From assembly GCA_009841405.1 (NCBI GenBank), contig VXLV01000124.1:62001-126000 (forward strand): 64,000 bases of DNA, written 5' to 3'. The DNA is from Chloroflexota bacterium. Lineage in GTDB: Bacteria > Chloroflexota > Anaerolineae > Aggregatilineales > Phototrophicaceae. Position 1 is the stretch's first letter; every line of letters begins with the position of its first letter. The position numbers were made by a program, and so were the translations under genes. The notes under the pieces are model-generated. The model ran no database searches. It was not told where the DNA came from and saw only the letters and a list, made by a program, of their open reading frames with translations. Of this stretch, positions 51,327 to 59,442 are shown piece by piece.

Positions 51327-52999
51327 CAGAATTCGCCGACGCCCGCGCCGCGCAGGCGCTCAATAATAAGAAAACCGCCGGCGCAGACCAGCATGAGAAT
51401 CACGCTCATCGCCAGCGCCTGCCGGTACGACGCCAAGCCGGGATGTCCAAATAGCCGGTAAATTACCACCGGGATCGTCACCGATTCCCGCTGCGCCACA
51501 AACAGGGACGCGCCAAACTCGCCCATACTAACGGTGAAGGCGAAAGTCGCGCCAACCACCAGACCGCGGCTCGCCAGCGGCAGGTCAATTGTTCGCAGCC
51601 TGGCGAACTCTTGCGCGCCCAGCATACACGCCGCTTCACCTAGCGACGGCGGGATGACCCGCAGGCTGGGCAAGACGCTGCGGATGACAAATGGCAGCGC
51701 GACCAGGGCATGCGAAATAGGAATAATCGCCCAGGAGGAGCGCAGGTCCAGCGGCGGTTCGTCCAGGGCGACGATGAAGCCGAAACCCAGGGTCACGGCG
51801 CTGGTGGCCAGCGGCAGCATGAAGAGCGGATCAACCAGACGCGTCCAGGCGTCGCCCCGCTTTATCATGATGGACGCGACCGTTCCCAGTGACAACGCGG
51901 CCGAGGCGGCGATCAGCGCGAAACGCAGCGAATTGAACACTGCCTCCAATGGCGTGGTGAACAGGAGCGACGCCCGTGTCTTCTCCGCCAGACTTGTGTA
52001 GCCGCTGACATCAAGGTGGCCCGCAAGAAACAGAGACCGCCAAACCAATGCGGCCAGCGGCGCAAATAGCAGAATCGACATCAAACCGACTGTGATGGCA
52101 ATAGCGGCGCGCTCCCGCCGCGTATGCGGGCGAACGCTATGCGCCGATCGCTCGTCATGCGGCAGATGGAGCCGGCGCTGGCTGGCCGTGTAAACAAGCA
52201 ACAAGACCAGCATCGACACGATTTGCACCAGCGACAAAGCCGCCGCCAGCGGCAAATTGAAGATACTGACCGCCTGATAATAAATCTGCACTTCTAGCGT
52301 GGAGAAACGGACGCCGCCAAGAATCAGCACGACGCCGAAGCTGGTGAAACAGAAGATGAAGACCAGCGCGCCAGCTGATAGCAGCGCCGGCCTAATCACG
52401 GGCAAGCGAATATCACGCCAGACCGCAAGCTCATTCGCCCCCAGGCAACGCGCCGCCTCTTCGGCATGGAAACCGAGCGACGACCAGTAACCGGTCATTA
52501 TCCGCAGCGCGACCGAAAAGTTGTAGAAGACATGCGCGATGATGATAATCGCGAGCGTGCGCTCCAGTTGAAGCGGCGCCTCGTCAAGCGAAAACAGCAG
52601 CCGCAGCATATCATTGAGCAGTCCGCGCTCCCCCAGCACGGCCGAAAATGCCAGCGCGACGACGACGGTGGGCAGCACGAATGGCAAAGTCGCCAGCGAG
52701 AGCAGCAGCGACCGACCCGGAAAACGATAGCGCGCGAAGACGTAAGCGCAGGGCAGCGCAAGCGCCAGCGTCGCAACAGTTGATACCAGCGCCTGATACA
52801 CCGTGAAGAGCAGCGTATTCAGGTAGTAGTCGCTCGTCATCAAGCGCGCGAAGGCGGACAGGTCCAGCGCCCCATCCGGACGCAAGCTGATGTCGAACAG
52901 CGTCAGTAGAGGATAGACGAAGAATACGCCAAGGAAAGCCAGCGGCAGCAGGAAAACCAGGCCCTTGGCGTAGCGCAGCGCTGATTTCCGCGCGCTCAA
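51326..52999 (-). CDS. thiP: ABC transporter permease with two fused permease domains (thiamine)
   Basis: About 557 residues with some twelve membrane spans in two homologous BPD_transp_1 halves, as in ThiP and FbpB. Each half has an EAA-type coupling loop: HAEEAARCLGANELAVWRDI in the first and GEAACMLGAQEFARLRTIDL in the second. The start is probably TTG at 52997-52999, which overlaps the stop of thiB as TTGA and has GAGGTG upstream. An in-frame ATG at 53030-53032 would give an 11-residue extension inside thiB. Forms the channel of the thiamine importer. Confidence 0.87.
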   Translation of the reverse strand: MSARKSALRYAKGLVFLLPLAFLGVFFVYPLLTLFDISLRPDGALDLSAFARLMTSDYYLNTLLFTVYQALVSTVATLALALPCAYVFARYRFPGRSLLLSLATLPFVLPTVVVALAFSAVLGERGLLNDMLRLLFSLDEAPLQLERTLAIIIIAHVFYNFSVALRIMTGYWSSLGFHAEEAARCLGANELAVWRDIRLPVIRPALLSAGALVFIFCFTSFGVVLILGGVRFSTLEVQIYYQAVSIFNLPLAAALSLVQIVSMLVLLLVYTASQRRLHLPHDERSAHSVRPHTRRERAAIAITVGLMSILLFAPLAALVWRSLFLAGHLDVSGYTSLAEKTRASLLFTTPLEAVFNSLRFALIAASAALSLGTVASIMIKRGDAWTRLVDPLFMLPLATSAVTLGFGFIVALDEPPLDLRSSWAIIPISHALVALPFVIRSVLPSLRVIPPSLGEAACMLGAQEFARLRTIDLPLASRGLVVGATFAFTVSMGEFGASLFVAQRESVTIPVVIYRLFGHPGLASYRQALAMSVILMLVCAGGFLIIERLRGAGVGEF

Positions 53000-54048
53000 C
53001 GCAGCATCACCTCGGCCCAGTCCTGGATCCATTCATCGCGTTTCGCTTCGATCTGCGCCGGATCAAGCGAAGCCGGATTCTCCGGTATGGCGGCGTGCTC
53101 AACGAATACCTCGGGCAGTTCAATTCCCTCCACAACCGGGAAGACAAACATATTCAGCGGCAGGTCCGCCTGGAACTCGGCGCTGAGCATGAAGTCGATA
53201 AATTGCTCGGCGCCCGTTTGATTTGCCGCGCCTTTCAGGACGCCGGCGTACTCGATTTGGCGGAAGCACATATTGTCAGCGGTGATAGCGCCGGTGACCG
53301 CGCCCGCCGCGGGATCATCGCTGTATATCACCTCTGCCGGCGGGCTGCTGGCGTAACTGACAACCAGCGGCCGGTCGCCGTCGCCGCGGCTGCCCACCGT
53401 GAATTCGCCGTAGTAGGCGTCGCTCCAGCCGGCGACCACCAGGACGTCGTTGTCAGCCAGCGCCTGCCAGTAATCAAGGTAGCTGTAGTCCCCCTCGTCG
53501 CCGAATTCCGCGATCGTCGCCAGCAGAAACGCCAGACCTGGCGAGGAGGTGGCGGCATTCTCCACGACCAGCAGACCCGCGTATGCCGGCGCAGTCAGAT
53601 CGCTCAACGTTTCCGGCAGCGGCAGCTCATGCGTCTCAAAATACGCCAGATCGTAATTGAGACAAACATCGCCGTAATCCACTGGCGTCACGCGATGCGT
53701 CTCGTCCGGGAGGAATGCCGCGGGCACGTTTGCCAGTTGCGGCGACTGATAAGCCGCGAAGATTCCGGCGTCCAGCGCGCGGCTCAAGAAGGTATTGTCG
53801 ACCCCGTACAAGACATCTCCCAATGGATGACTCTTGCTCAGAATCGCCTGATTCACCATCTGCCCGGCATCGCCGGAACGCAGAATCTCGACCTTAATGC
53901 CGTGGCTCTCTTCAAAGGATTGCAGCACATCTTCCGAAATCGCGAAACTGTCGTGCGTCAAGACAACGACCGTTTCCGCGTCTTCCGAGGTCGCGGCGCT
54001 TGCGCAGAAGAGCCCGACCAGGATCAAAATTAGAATTCGCCAACGCAT
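52996..54048 (-). CDS. thiB: Thiamine ABC transporter substrate-binding protein
   Basis: A 350-residue exported binding protein of the ThiB/TbpA group. The signal peptide MRWRILILILVGLFCASAAT is followed by VVVLTHDSFAISEDVLQSFEESHG, EILRSGDAGQMVNQAILSKSHPLGDVLYGVDNTFLSRAL and PVDYGDVCLNYDL, all matching TbpA closely. It binds thiamine or its phosphates for the ThiP/ThiQ complex. The ATG has GGGAGGATGTT upstream. Expression should be shut down by TPP through the riboswitch about 110 bases ahead. Confidence 0.93.
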   Translation of the reverse strand: MRWRILILILVGLFCASAATSEDAETVVVLTHDSFAISEDVLQSFEESHGIKVEILRSGDAGQMVNQAILSKSHPLGDVLYGVDNTFLSRALDAGIFAAYQSPQLANVPAAFLPDETHRVTPVDYGDVCLNYDLAYFETHELPLPETLSDLTAPAYAGLLVVENAATSSPGLAFLLATIAEFGDEGDYSYLDYWQALADNDVLVVAGWSDAYYGEFTVGSRGDGDRPLVVSYASSPPAEVIYSDDPAAGAVTGAITADNMCFRQIEYAGVLKGAANQTGAEQFIDFMLSAEFQADLPLNMFVFPVVEGIELPEVFVEHAAIPENPASLDPAQIEAKRDEWIQDWAEVMLR

Positions 54049-54109
54049 AACATCCTCCCTCTCGAATTCGGGAACGAGACATTAGGAGCGCGCTGGCAGC
54101 CGGGAAACA

Positions 54110-54141
54110 GCCACCCCCGTCGGGGTGTGTACGGGGGTGGC
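54110..54141 (-). terminator. Expression-platform hairpin of the TPP riboswitch
   Basis: GCCACCCCCGT (minus strand 54131-54141) pairs perfectly with ACGGGGGTGGC (54110-54120) around ten bases. It is followed by TGTTTCCC, so the T run is short and termination may be weak or assisted. It lies between the aptamer and thiB. Confidence 0.65.
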
Positions 54142-54161
54142 CAAATGCAGGGTATTGCAGA

Positions 54162-54249
54162 CATCCCTACGCCAGCATTACCTGGATCAGGTTGGTGGGT
54201 CGGCACGAAAGTCATGCCCTCTCAGCCCACTGCCGCGAGCTCCCCAAGT
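54162..54249 (-). promoter_or_regulatory. TPP (THI-element) riboswitch aptamer
   Basis: On the minus strand GGGCTGAGAGGGCATGAC (CTGAGA core at 54220-54225) and ACCTGATCCAGGTAATGC (54175-54192), followed by TGGCGTAGGGAT. These are the two conserved halves of the thiamine pyrophosphate aptamer in the correct order and spacing. It controls the thiB-thiP-thiQ operon, most likely by premature termination when TPP is plentiful. Confidence 0.95.
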
Positions 54250-54272
54250 CACGAAATATGTACTTGCGCGAA

Positions 54273-54301
54273 ATTGTACCTTGCCTGCTCGCGCCCTGCA
54301 A
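54273..54301 (-). promoter_or_regulatory. Promoter of the thiamine importer operon
   Basis: Minus-strand TTGCAG (54296-54301) and TACAAT (54273-54278) are 17 bases apart, placing the transcript start just ahead of the TPP aptamer. Confidence 0.6.
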
Positions 54302-54311
54302 CATGCTTGCG

Positions 54312-55112
54312 CTAGGAATGCGCAAAGCCCGCCAGGAATTGTGCAAAACGCCCGGCGCTGCAAGCTTCGGTATACTGCAGAATCGTCTCGCCATCCAGTC
54401 GGTAGAGCGGATAACAGCTCGTGGGGGCGGCGCCGGCTGGCGCTTCGGCTATTAAATCGCAGCCGGGATACGGAATAATGACGCCGTCTTTACTGCGCTC
54501 CAGTTTGTCAACTATGCGCTCCACCGTCGCGATAACAACATCAGCGACATACACCAGTTCCATGTCGATGCCCAAGTTGTTGTTGAGCAGCACATTTCCC
54601 AGCCGGTCCCCGGCCAATCCGTGAATCACAGCCACATCGCAGGGGATGGCGGGGAAGGCCAGCAATTCATCGCCGGAGTAGGGATCGATGACCGTCAGCA
54701 CATCTGGCCGCAGTCGCGGCAGGTCTGTGCCCAGCCAGGCCCGCGACGGCATGAAGCCGCTACCCGATATCTGCGCGCGGATGCCCATAACCAGGCTGGC
54801 TTCAGTTTCCTCGATCACCTGAACGCGCTGCTCCTGGGCGTATTGCGTAAACATCGGCGCGAAGCCAAACGCCTCGAGGCCGAAGTAGGCCGAGCGCACC
54901 GCCTTGACGCAGTCGGCGCCGATGAGCAGGTCCGACTCCAATCCGCCGGTAAAGCTCAGCAAGGTCAGCGCGCGCGGCCGCTCGCTGCGGCGCAGCAACG
55001 CCTTCACAAATCCCAACGGACGCCGGTATAGCGTCATCCCGCCCAGCGCCAGCGTGCAGCCATCCTCAATGGTCGCGGCGGCTTCATCTATCGATACGTA
55101 TCTGCCCGGCAA
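54312..55112 (-). CDS. CoA-transferase-like protein, subunit A (GctA/IpdA-like)
   Basis: About 266 residues, class I CoA-transferase alpha fold, close to glutaconate CoA-transferase subunit A and IpdA. Features: ATIEDGCTLALGGMTLYRRPLGFVKALLR (N-terminal CoA-binding glycine region), FTGGLESDLLIGADCVKAVR, FGFAPMFTQYA and AVIHGLAGDRLGNVLLNN. The start is likely TTG at 55110-55112 because GGAGGAAA lies just before it; an in-frame TTG seven codons earlier places that site inside the gene. Its likely partner, a subunit B, is encoded 3.5 kb away at 58614. The substrate is unknown; ring-degradation or branched acids are possible. Confidence 0.82.
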   Translation of the reverse strand: MPGRYVSIDEAAATIEDGCTLALGGMTLYRRPLGFVKALLRRSERPRALTLLSFTGGLESDLLIGADCVKAVRSAYFGLEAFGFAPMFTQYAQEQRVQVIEETEASLVMGIRAQISGSGFMPSRAWLGTDLPRLRPDVLTVIDPYSGDELLAFPAIPCDVAVIHGLAGDRLGNVLLNNNLGIDMELVYVADVVIATVERIVDKLERSKDGVIIPYPGCDLIAEAPAGAAPTSCYPLYRLDGETILQYTEACSAGRFAQFLAGFAHS

Positions 55113-55214
55113 CTGAATTTCCTCCGCTGTCAATGGCCGCGGTCGCGCGACGGCGCTTCCCTACGCCAACTCTACGCTACCATTTGCCCGTTCCGAAGAC
55201 CAGCCATCTTAGCT

Positions 55215-55220
55215 TATACT
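55215..55220 (+). promoter_or_regulatory. Probable -10 box of ctpA
   Basis: TATACT, about 40 bases upstream of the ctpA start. A clear -35 is not visible (TTCCGA at 55191-55196 is weak). Confidence 0.45.
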
Positions 55221-55260
55221 GACGCATGATGGAAAGCTGAACATTGATTGGAGCAGGCTG

Positions 55261-56448
55261 ATGAAGCGGCTGCAGTCACAATTTGAAAATCCCAGAGTCT
55301 ACGGTGCAATGTGTTTGACGATTCTGGCATTCTGCATCGGATTCGCCGCCGGCAATCTGCCCGATATGCAAACCATCGCGCTCAGCGACACCGACGAAGC
55401 CTTCGAAGCGTTCTGGGACGCCTATTCCGTCATCGAATCCCGCTATGTTGACCAGGTCGAAGTCGAGTCCCTTGTTGATGGCGCGATTGAGGGCATGGTG
55501 AATTCGCTTGAGGATGATCACAGCGGCTACATTCGCCCCGAATTGTACCAGCGCAGCACCGACTTCTCCGGTGAATTCACCGGAATTGGCGTCTTTACGC
55601 GAACCAACCAGGAAACCGGCGCAATCATCGTGACGACGGTGATTCCGGAATCGCCGGCTGAGGCGGTCGGCGTCATGCCGGGCGACGAATTCTATGAAGT
55701 GGACGGCCAGCGCGTCATCGGCATTTCGCAGGCGGAATTGTCGGCCCTGGTGCCGGGCCCGCGCGGCACCACCGTTACGATCACATTCAGGCGCGACGGG
55801 GAACTCATTACCTATGAGATCGTGCGCGACACCTTTCCACTGCCGAATGTGTCGTTTGAAATTGTCGGCGACAATATCGCCCATATTTCGATGATTGACT
55901 TCAATGATCTGTCTCGCAAGCAATTGGATGACGCGCTGGCGGCCGTCGACATCGACAACACACAGGGCCTCATCTTTGATATCCGCGATAATCCCGGCGG
56001 CACGCTGGCAAGCGCCATTGAGATCGGCAGCGCATTTATCGAAGACGGTGTCCTGCTTCGGCAAGTCGCCCGCGACCAAAGCGAAGAGGTCACGCGTACC
56101 AGCGGCGGATATGTCGAGATTGACGTGCCGATAGTCGTCCTGGTTGATGAAACCAGCGCAAGCGCATCGGAAGTCATCGCCGGCGCCATGCAGGATTATG
56201 GAGTCGCCACCATTCTGGGCGAGACCACCTTCGGCAAAGGCACCGTTCAAAATATCCCGTCTCTGTCCAACGGCGGCGGACTCAGAATCACCGTGCGCCG
56301 CTGGCTGACCCCTAACGGACACTGGATTCACGAGCAAGGCATCACGCCGGATATCATCGTTGAATGGAATCCGGAATCCGAAAAAGACGAAGCGGACGAC
56401 ATTCAGTTGCAGGCGGCGATCGAGTACCTCGAATCGCTGCGCGACTAA
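55261..56448 (+). CDS. Carboxyl-terminal processing protease, S41 family
   Basis: A 395-residue membrane-anchored or secreted serine protease. One N-terminal span (GAMCLTILAFCIGFAAGNL), then a PDZ domain near residues 100-190 (FTGIGVFTRTNQETGAIIVT, PGDEFYEVDGQRVIG) and the S41 catalytic domain. The nucleophile Ser is at about 299 in DETSASASEVIAGAMQDYG and the general base Lys at about 326 in FGKGTVQ. It cleaves proteins at C-terminal tails, for instance misfolded or tagged envelope proteins. GGAG precedes the ATG. SecG follows about 120 bases on. Confidence 0.94.
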   Translation: MKRLQSQFENPRVYGAMCLTILAFCIGFAAGNLPDMQTIALSDTDEAFEAFWDAYSVIESRYVDQVEVESLVDGAIEGMVNSLEDDHSGYIRPELYQRSTDFSGEFTGIGVFTRTNQETGAIIVTTVIPESPAEAVGVMPGDEFYEVDGQRVIGISQAELSALVPGPRGTTVTITFRRDGELITYEIVRDTFPLPNVSFEIVGDNIAHISMIDFNDLSRKQLDDALAAVDIDNTQGLIFDIRDNPGGTLASAIEIGSAFIEDGVLLRQVARDQSEEVTRTSGGYVEIDVPIVVLVDETSASASEVIAGAMQDYGVATILGETTFGKGTVQNIPSLSNGGGLRITVRRWLTPNGHWIHEQGITPDIIVEWNPESEKDEADDIQLQAAIEYLESLRD

Positions 56449-56569
56449 GGCGCGCTTCTGCCGTATACGGTTTAACGTCCTGGCGTGTCCCGCTCGCGCT
56501 ATTCAAAATCGCCAGCTTATGCTATAGTGCTACTGTTACGATATCGAAGTTCCGCAGGGAGTCCCGCAG

Positions 56570-56797
56570 ATGGGCGCAGTTTTGCAAGTCTCGTCGATTG
56601 TAATATCGGTCGTGCTGATTGTCCTGATTCTGCTGCAGGTCAAAGGCGGCGCGCTGGGCAGCTTGCTAGGTGGCGATGCCGGCGGCGGAATCGCGCGAAC
56701 GCGGCGCGGCCTGGAAAAGACGCTCTTTCGCATCACCATTTTCTTGTCGATCGCCTTCCTGGGCATTGCGCTGTTTGCGGTGTCAACGCCCGGATAA
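56570..56797 (+). CDS. secG: Preprotein translocase subunit SecG
   Basis: A 75-residue SecG with two spans (VLQVSSIVISVVLIVLILLQ and LFRITIFLSIAFLGIALFAV) joined by the conserved LLQVKGGALGSLLGGDAGGG loop and TRRGLEK. It stabilises the SecYEG channel. GGGAG precedes the ATG. Convenient control: the family length is about 70-110. Confidence 0.93.
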   Translation: MGAVLQVSSIVISVVLIVLILLQVKGGALGSLLGGDAGGGIARTRRGLEKTLFRITIFLSIAFLGIALFAVSTPG

Positions 56798-56892
56798 ATG
56801 CCCGTCGCCATTGGCGCAATTCACAGATGAAGGGCGACTGCCCGCCGGTTTGTGGCCATCGCGGAAGACGCGCGGCAATTGAGAGGCGGTAA

Positions 56893-58617
56893 ATGTTCCG
56901 CGGCTTTCGCTGGCAACTGGCAACGCTGCTGTTTGCGCTCTTGGCCTGCGCGGCCGCTGCTGTCTTTCGCGTAAGCCGCCTGCCAACACCGCCAGCCACA
57001 GCGACCGCCCCGCCGCAGACTATTGCCCCAGTTGCAAGCGAATCCCCGACGCCAATGCCGTCCACGCTGCCTGCAGCGGACGCCCGCCTGCCATCGCCAA
57101 GCGCCACATCCGCCCCCTTCAGCGAGGGGCTGATCGGCAATGTGCGCCGGATCAATCCCTTGTTCGCGCATCTGAACACGCCCGATCGCGATCTTGCCGG
57201 CCTGATCTTTGAAGGGCTCTTCGCCATCAACGACTATGGCGAAGTCGTGCCGCGCCTCGCCGCGGAACTGGTGATATCCAGCGACGGGCTGGAATACGTC
57301 GTCAGGCTCCGCGACAACATCAAGTGGCAGGACGGCGTGCCCTTCAGCGCGGATGACGTGGTCTACACGCTGTCCTTGCTCAGCGCTGCCGACTACGCCG
57401 AGTATTCCGACACGGCCGCATTTTGGCGGACGGTGGAAACGCAGCGACTGAGCGCTGATCTCGTGCGCTTTCGCCTGGCGCAGCCATTCAGCAGTTTCCC
57501 GCTGCTGCTGACCATCGGCCTCCTGCCTGAACACGCGCTGCGCGGCACGACGGTGCGCGCGCTCGCCAGCCATCCCTTCAATCTCTCGCCAATCGGGACT
57601 GGTCCCTACCAGCTCGCCGCCTTGCGCGCCGATGCGGACGGCCGCATATTCGCGGCGCGCTTACAGCGGTCACCGACCCACCGGGAGCGGCCGGAAGCGC
57701 AGACCGGCTACCAATTCCGCGATCTGATCTTTCGCTTTTACGCCAGCGAGTCCGCGGCCATCGCCGCATACGAGTCGCTCGCAATCGACGCCATCGCGCT
57801 CGAAGATCCGCCGGCGCCCTTGCTCTCGCTGCCGCAGAGCCGACACTTCCGCCAGGCGCTGCCGCAGCTGGGCGTCTTAATTTTCAATTGGAAGGACACG
57901 CCCTTTGGGGAGCGGCGCGCGCGGCAAGCGCTGGCGCTCAGCCTGGACCTGCCTGGCCTGGCGCAACGGCATTTCGGCGCGGCGGCGGTACATGCGGACA
58001 GCCCCTACATTTTGGGATCGTCCGTCTATCAGCCCAATTTCTTCTGGCATACATTCGACGTAGATGAAGCGCGGACACTTCTCGCGTCAGCCGAGCTCGC
58101 TCCCGCGCCAGACGACGCCGACGGGCCCGACTTGTATCGCCTGCTCGTTGAGAATTCCGCGCGCTTGCGTGGATTGGCGGAGGATATTGCCGGCAATTGG
58201 CGCCCACTCGGATTCGACTTTGAAGTCGTAGCGGTCGACGCCTTTACGCTGGGCAGACGCCTCGAATCGGGTGACTTTGACGCGGCCATAATTTCTCAAA
58301 ACATCGGCGCCGACCGTGACCTATTTCGCTTTTGGCGCCCGGACCAACCTGGCAACTTTGGCGCAGCCTCCCATAATGAAATCGCCGAGCTCATCGAGAT
58401 CGCCCGCGCTGAAGTTTATGGCGGGCGCCGCGCGCTGATCCACCGGCGAATTCAGGAAGCCTTTGCCGAACAGGCCCTGGCCATCCCGCTCTATTACCCG
58501 CTTTTCACTTATGTCGTTCGCGACCGCATTGAAGGCGTAAAGCTGGGATCTTTGTCGACGCCAGCCGACCGCTTCCGCGGGCTACAGCACTGGCGGCCGG
58601 TTGCCTTGACCGGCTAG
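56893..58617 (+). CDS. Orphan ABC substrate-binding protein, family 5
   Basis: A 574-residue exported binding protein of the peptide class. The N-terminal hydrophobic segment WQLATLLFALLACAAAAVF contains a possible lipobox (ALLAC). A Pro/Ala/Thr linker of about 45 residues follows, then the family 5 fold (LAAELVISSDGLEYVVRLRDNIKWQDGVPFSADDVVYTL, ARQALALSLDLPGLAQRHFG, IHRRIQEAFAEQALAIPLYY). No permease or ATPase lies nearby, and secG and ctpA are upstream, so it may act with distant permeases or as a surface receptor. Its stop overlaps that of the convergent CoA-transferase gene by four bases. Confidence 0.9.
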   Translation: MFRGFRWQLATLLFALLACAAAAVFRVSRLPTPPATATAPPQTIAPVASESPTPMPSTLPAADARLPSPSATSAPFSEGLIGNVRRINPLFAHLNTPDRDLAGLIFEGLFAINDYGEVVPRLAAELVISSDGLEYVVRLRDNIKWQDGVPFSADDVVYTLSLLSAADYAEYSDTAAFWRTVETQRLSADLVRFRLAQPFSSFPLLLTIGLLPEHALRGTTVRALASHPFNLSPIGTGPYQLAALRADADGRIFAARLQRSPTHRERPEAQTGYQFRDLIFRFYASESAAIAAYESLAIDAIALEDPPAPLLSLPQSRHFRQALPQLGVLIFNWKDTPFGERRARQALALSLDLPGLAQRHFGAAAVHADSPYILGSSVYQPNFFWHTFDVDEARTLLASAELAPAPDDADGPDLYRLLVENSARLRGLAEDIAGNWRPLGFDFEVVAVDAFTLGRRLESGDFDAAIISQNIGADRDLFRFWRPDQPGNFGAASHNEIAELIEIARAEVYGGRRALIHRRIQEAFAEQALAIPLYYPLFTYVVRDRIEGVKLGSLSTPADRFRGLQHWRPVALTG

Positions 58618-59438
58618 GTCAACTTCTCCTGCTGCAATATCTCACGAAGCAGAGCCTTGCGCGCCGCGCCGCCGAGGGTCTCCAGCTTGCGCGTTCCGAG
58701 CGGGTCGATGTCGTTACGCAATAGGCGCAGATCTTCCGGCTCTGGCGGGCGCGTCTCAGCCAAGTCTGGCGCAGTCTCTAGCGCGAAGCCTGTCTTTCGC
58801 TGCACGCGCTCGACGCTGACGCCCGGATGCAAGCTGACCAGCCGCATCCGCCCGCCTAGCCAATCGAATTGGCCCAGGTCGGAAATCAGATAGCGTGGCC
58901 CCCCGCCCCGCTTCCGCTGCGGCGAATGACCCATGCCGCTGACAAAATCGATCTTCTCGGCGAATGTCACGCGCGAGTGGCGCGGTACATACAGATAGCT
59001 GTGATCGTATTGCGGCGTGACGTCCGGGATGCCGCCGCTGCCCGGCAAGCGCATCCGCGGCCTGTGATAGTCCTTGCCGAAGGCGATATTATTCATGTTG
59101 CCCTGCGCATCGACTTGCGCCGGGCGGAAGAATTCCTTGGGCTGAAACTTGGGCAGAATCTCGGCGGCGCCGGCGGCGAATCCCAAATGGATCAGGCCCT
59201 TGCCCACCCAGAGATCTTCGATGCCGGCAATGCCCAACTGGCCCCAATCCTGCACCAGCGCCTGACCGATAGCCGATGTGAAGCGCGCACACGGCGCATA
59301 GCGAATCTTGCCCAGGATCAAGCCCGCCGATACCAGCGGCGTGTTGATGCCCTGCGCCCAGACATCGCCGTCCCGCACCTGTCGGGAGATGCAAACGCAA
59401 ATCAATTCGTCAACGGAATAATCGACGCCGGCTGACAA
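58614..59438 (-). CDS. CoA-transferase-like protein, subunit B (GctB/IpdB-like)
   Basis: A 274-residue class I CoA-transferase beta-type protein: DGDVWAQGINTPLVSAGLILGKIRYAPCARFTSA, NNIAFGKDYHRPRMRLPGSGG, VTFAEKIDFVSGMGHSPQR and LHPGVSVERVQRKTGFAL fit the GctB/IpdB group. Classical transferases have a catalytic Glu in an ESG phrase after HAPN; here the region reads FTSAIGQAL with no Glu, so a transferase mechanism through that residue looks unlikely (IpdAB proteins also depart from it). No ATG starts the frame; TTG at 59436-59438, five bases after tyrS, is the best start and implies coupling to tyrS. Partner: subunit A at 54312. Confidence 0.8.
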   Translation of the reverse strand: MSAGVDYSVDELICVCISRQVRDGDVWAQGINTPLVSAGLILGKIRYAPCARFTSAIGQALVQDWGQLGIAGIEDLWVGKGLIHLGFAAGAAEILPKFQPKEFFRPAQVDAQGNMNNIAFGKDYHRPRMRLPGSGGIPDVTPQYDHSYLYVPRHSRVTFAEKIDFVSGMGHSPQRKRGGGPRYLISDLGQFDWLGGRMRLVSLHPGVSVERVQRKTGFALETAPDLAETRPPEPEDLRLLRNDIDPLGTRKLETLGGAARKALLREILQQEKLT

Positions 59439-59442
59439 GGCG

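Noticed and set aside
53000..53032. ATG at 53030-53032 as start of thiP
   Set aside because: It lies well inside thiB; the TTG overlapping the thiB stop has a properly spaced GAGGTG and gives a normal N-terminus.
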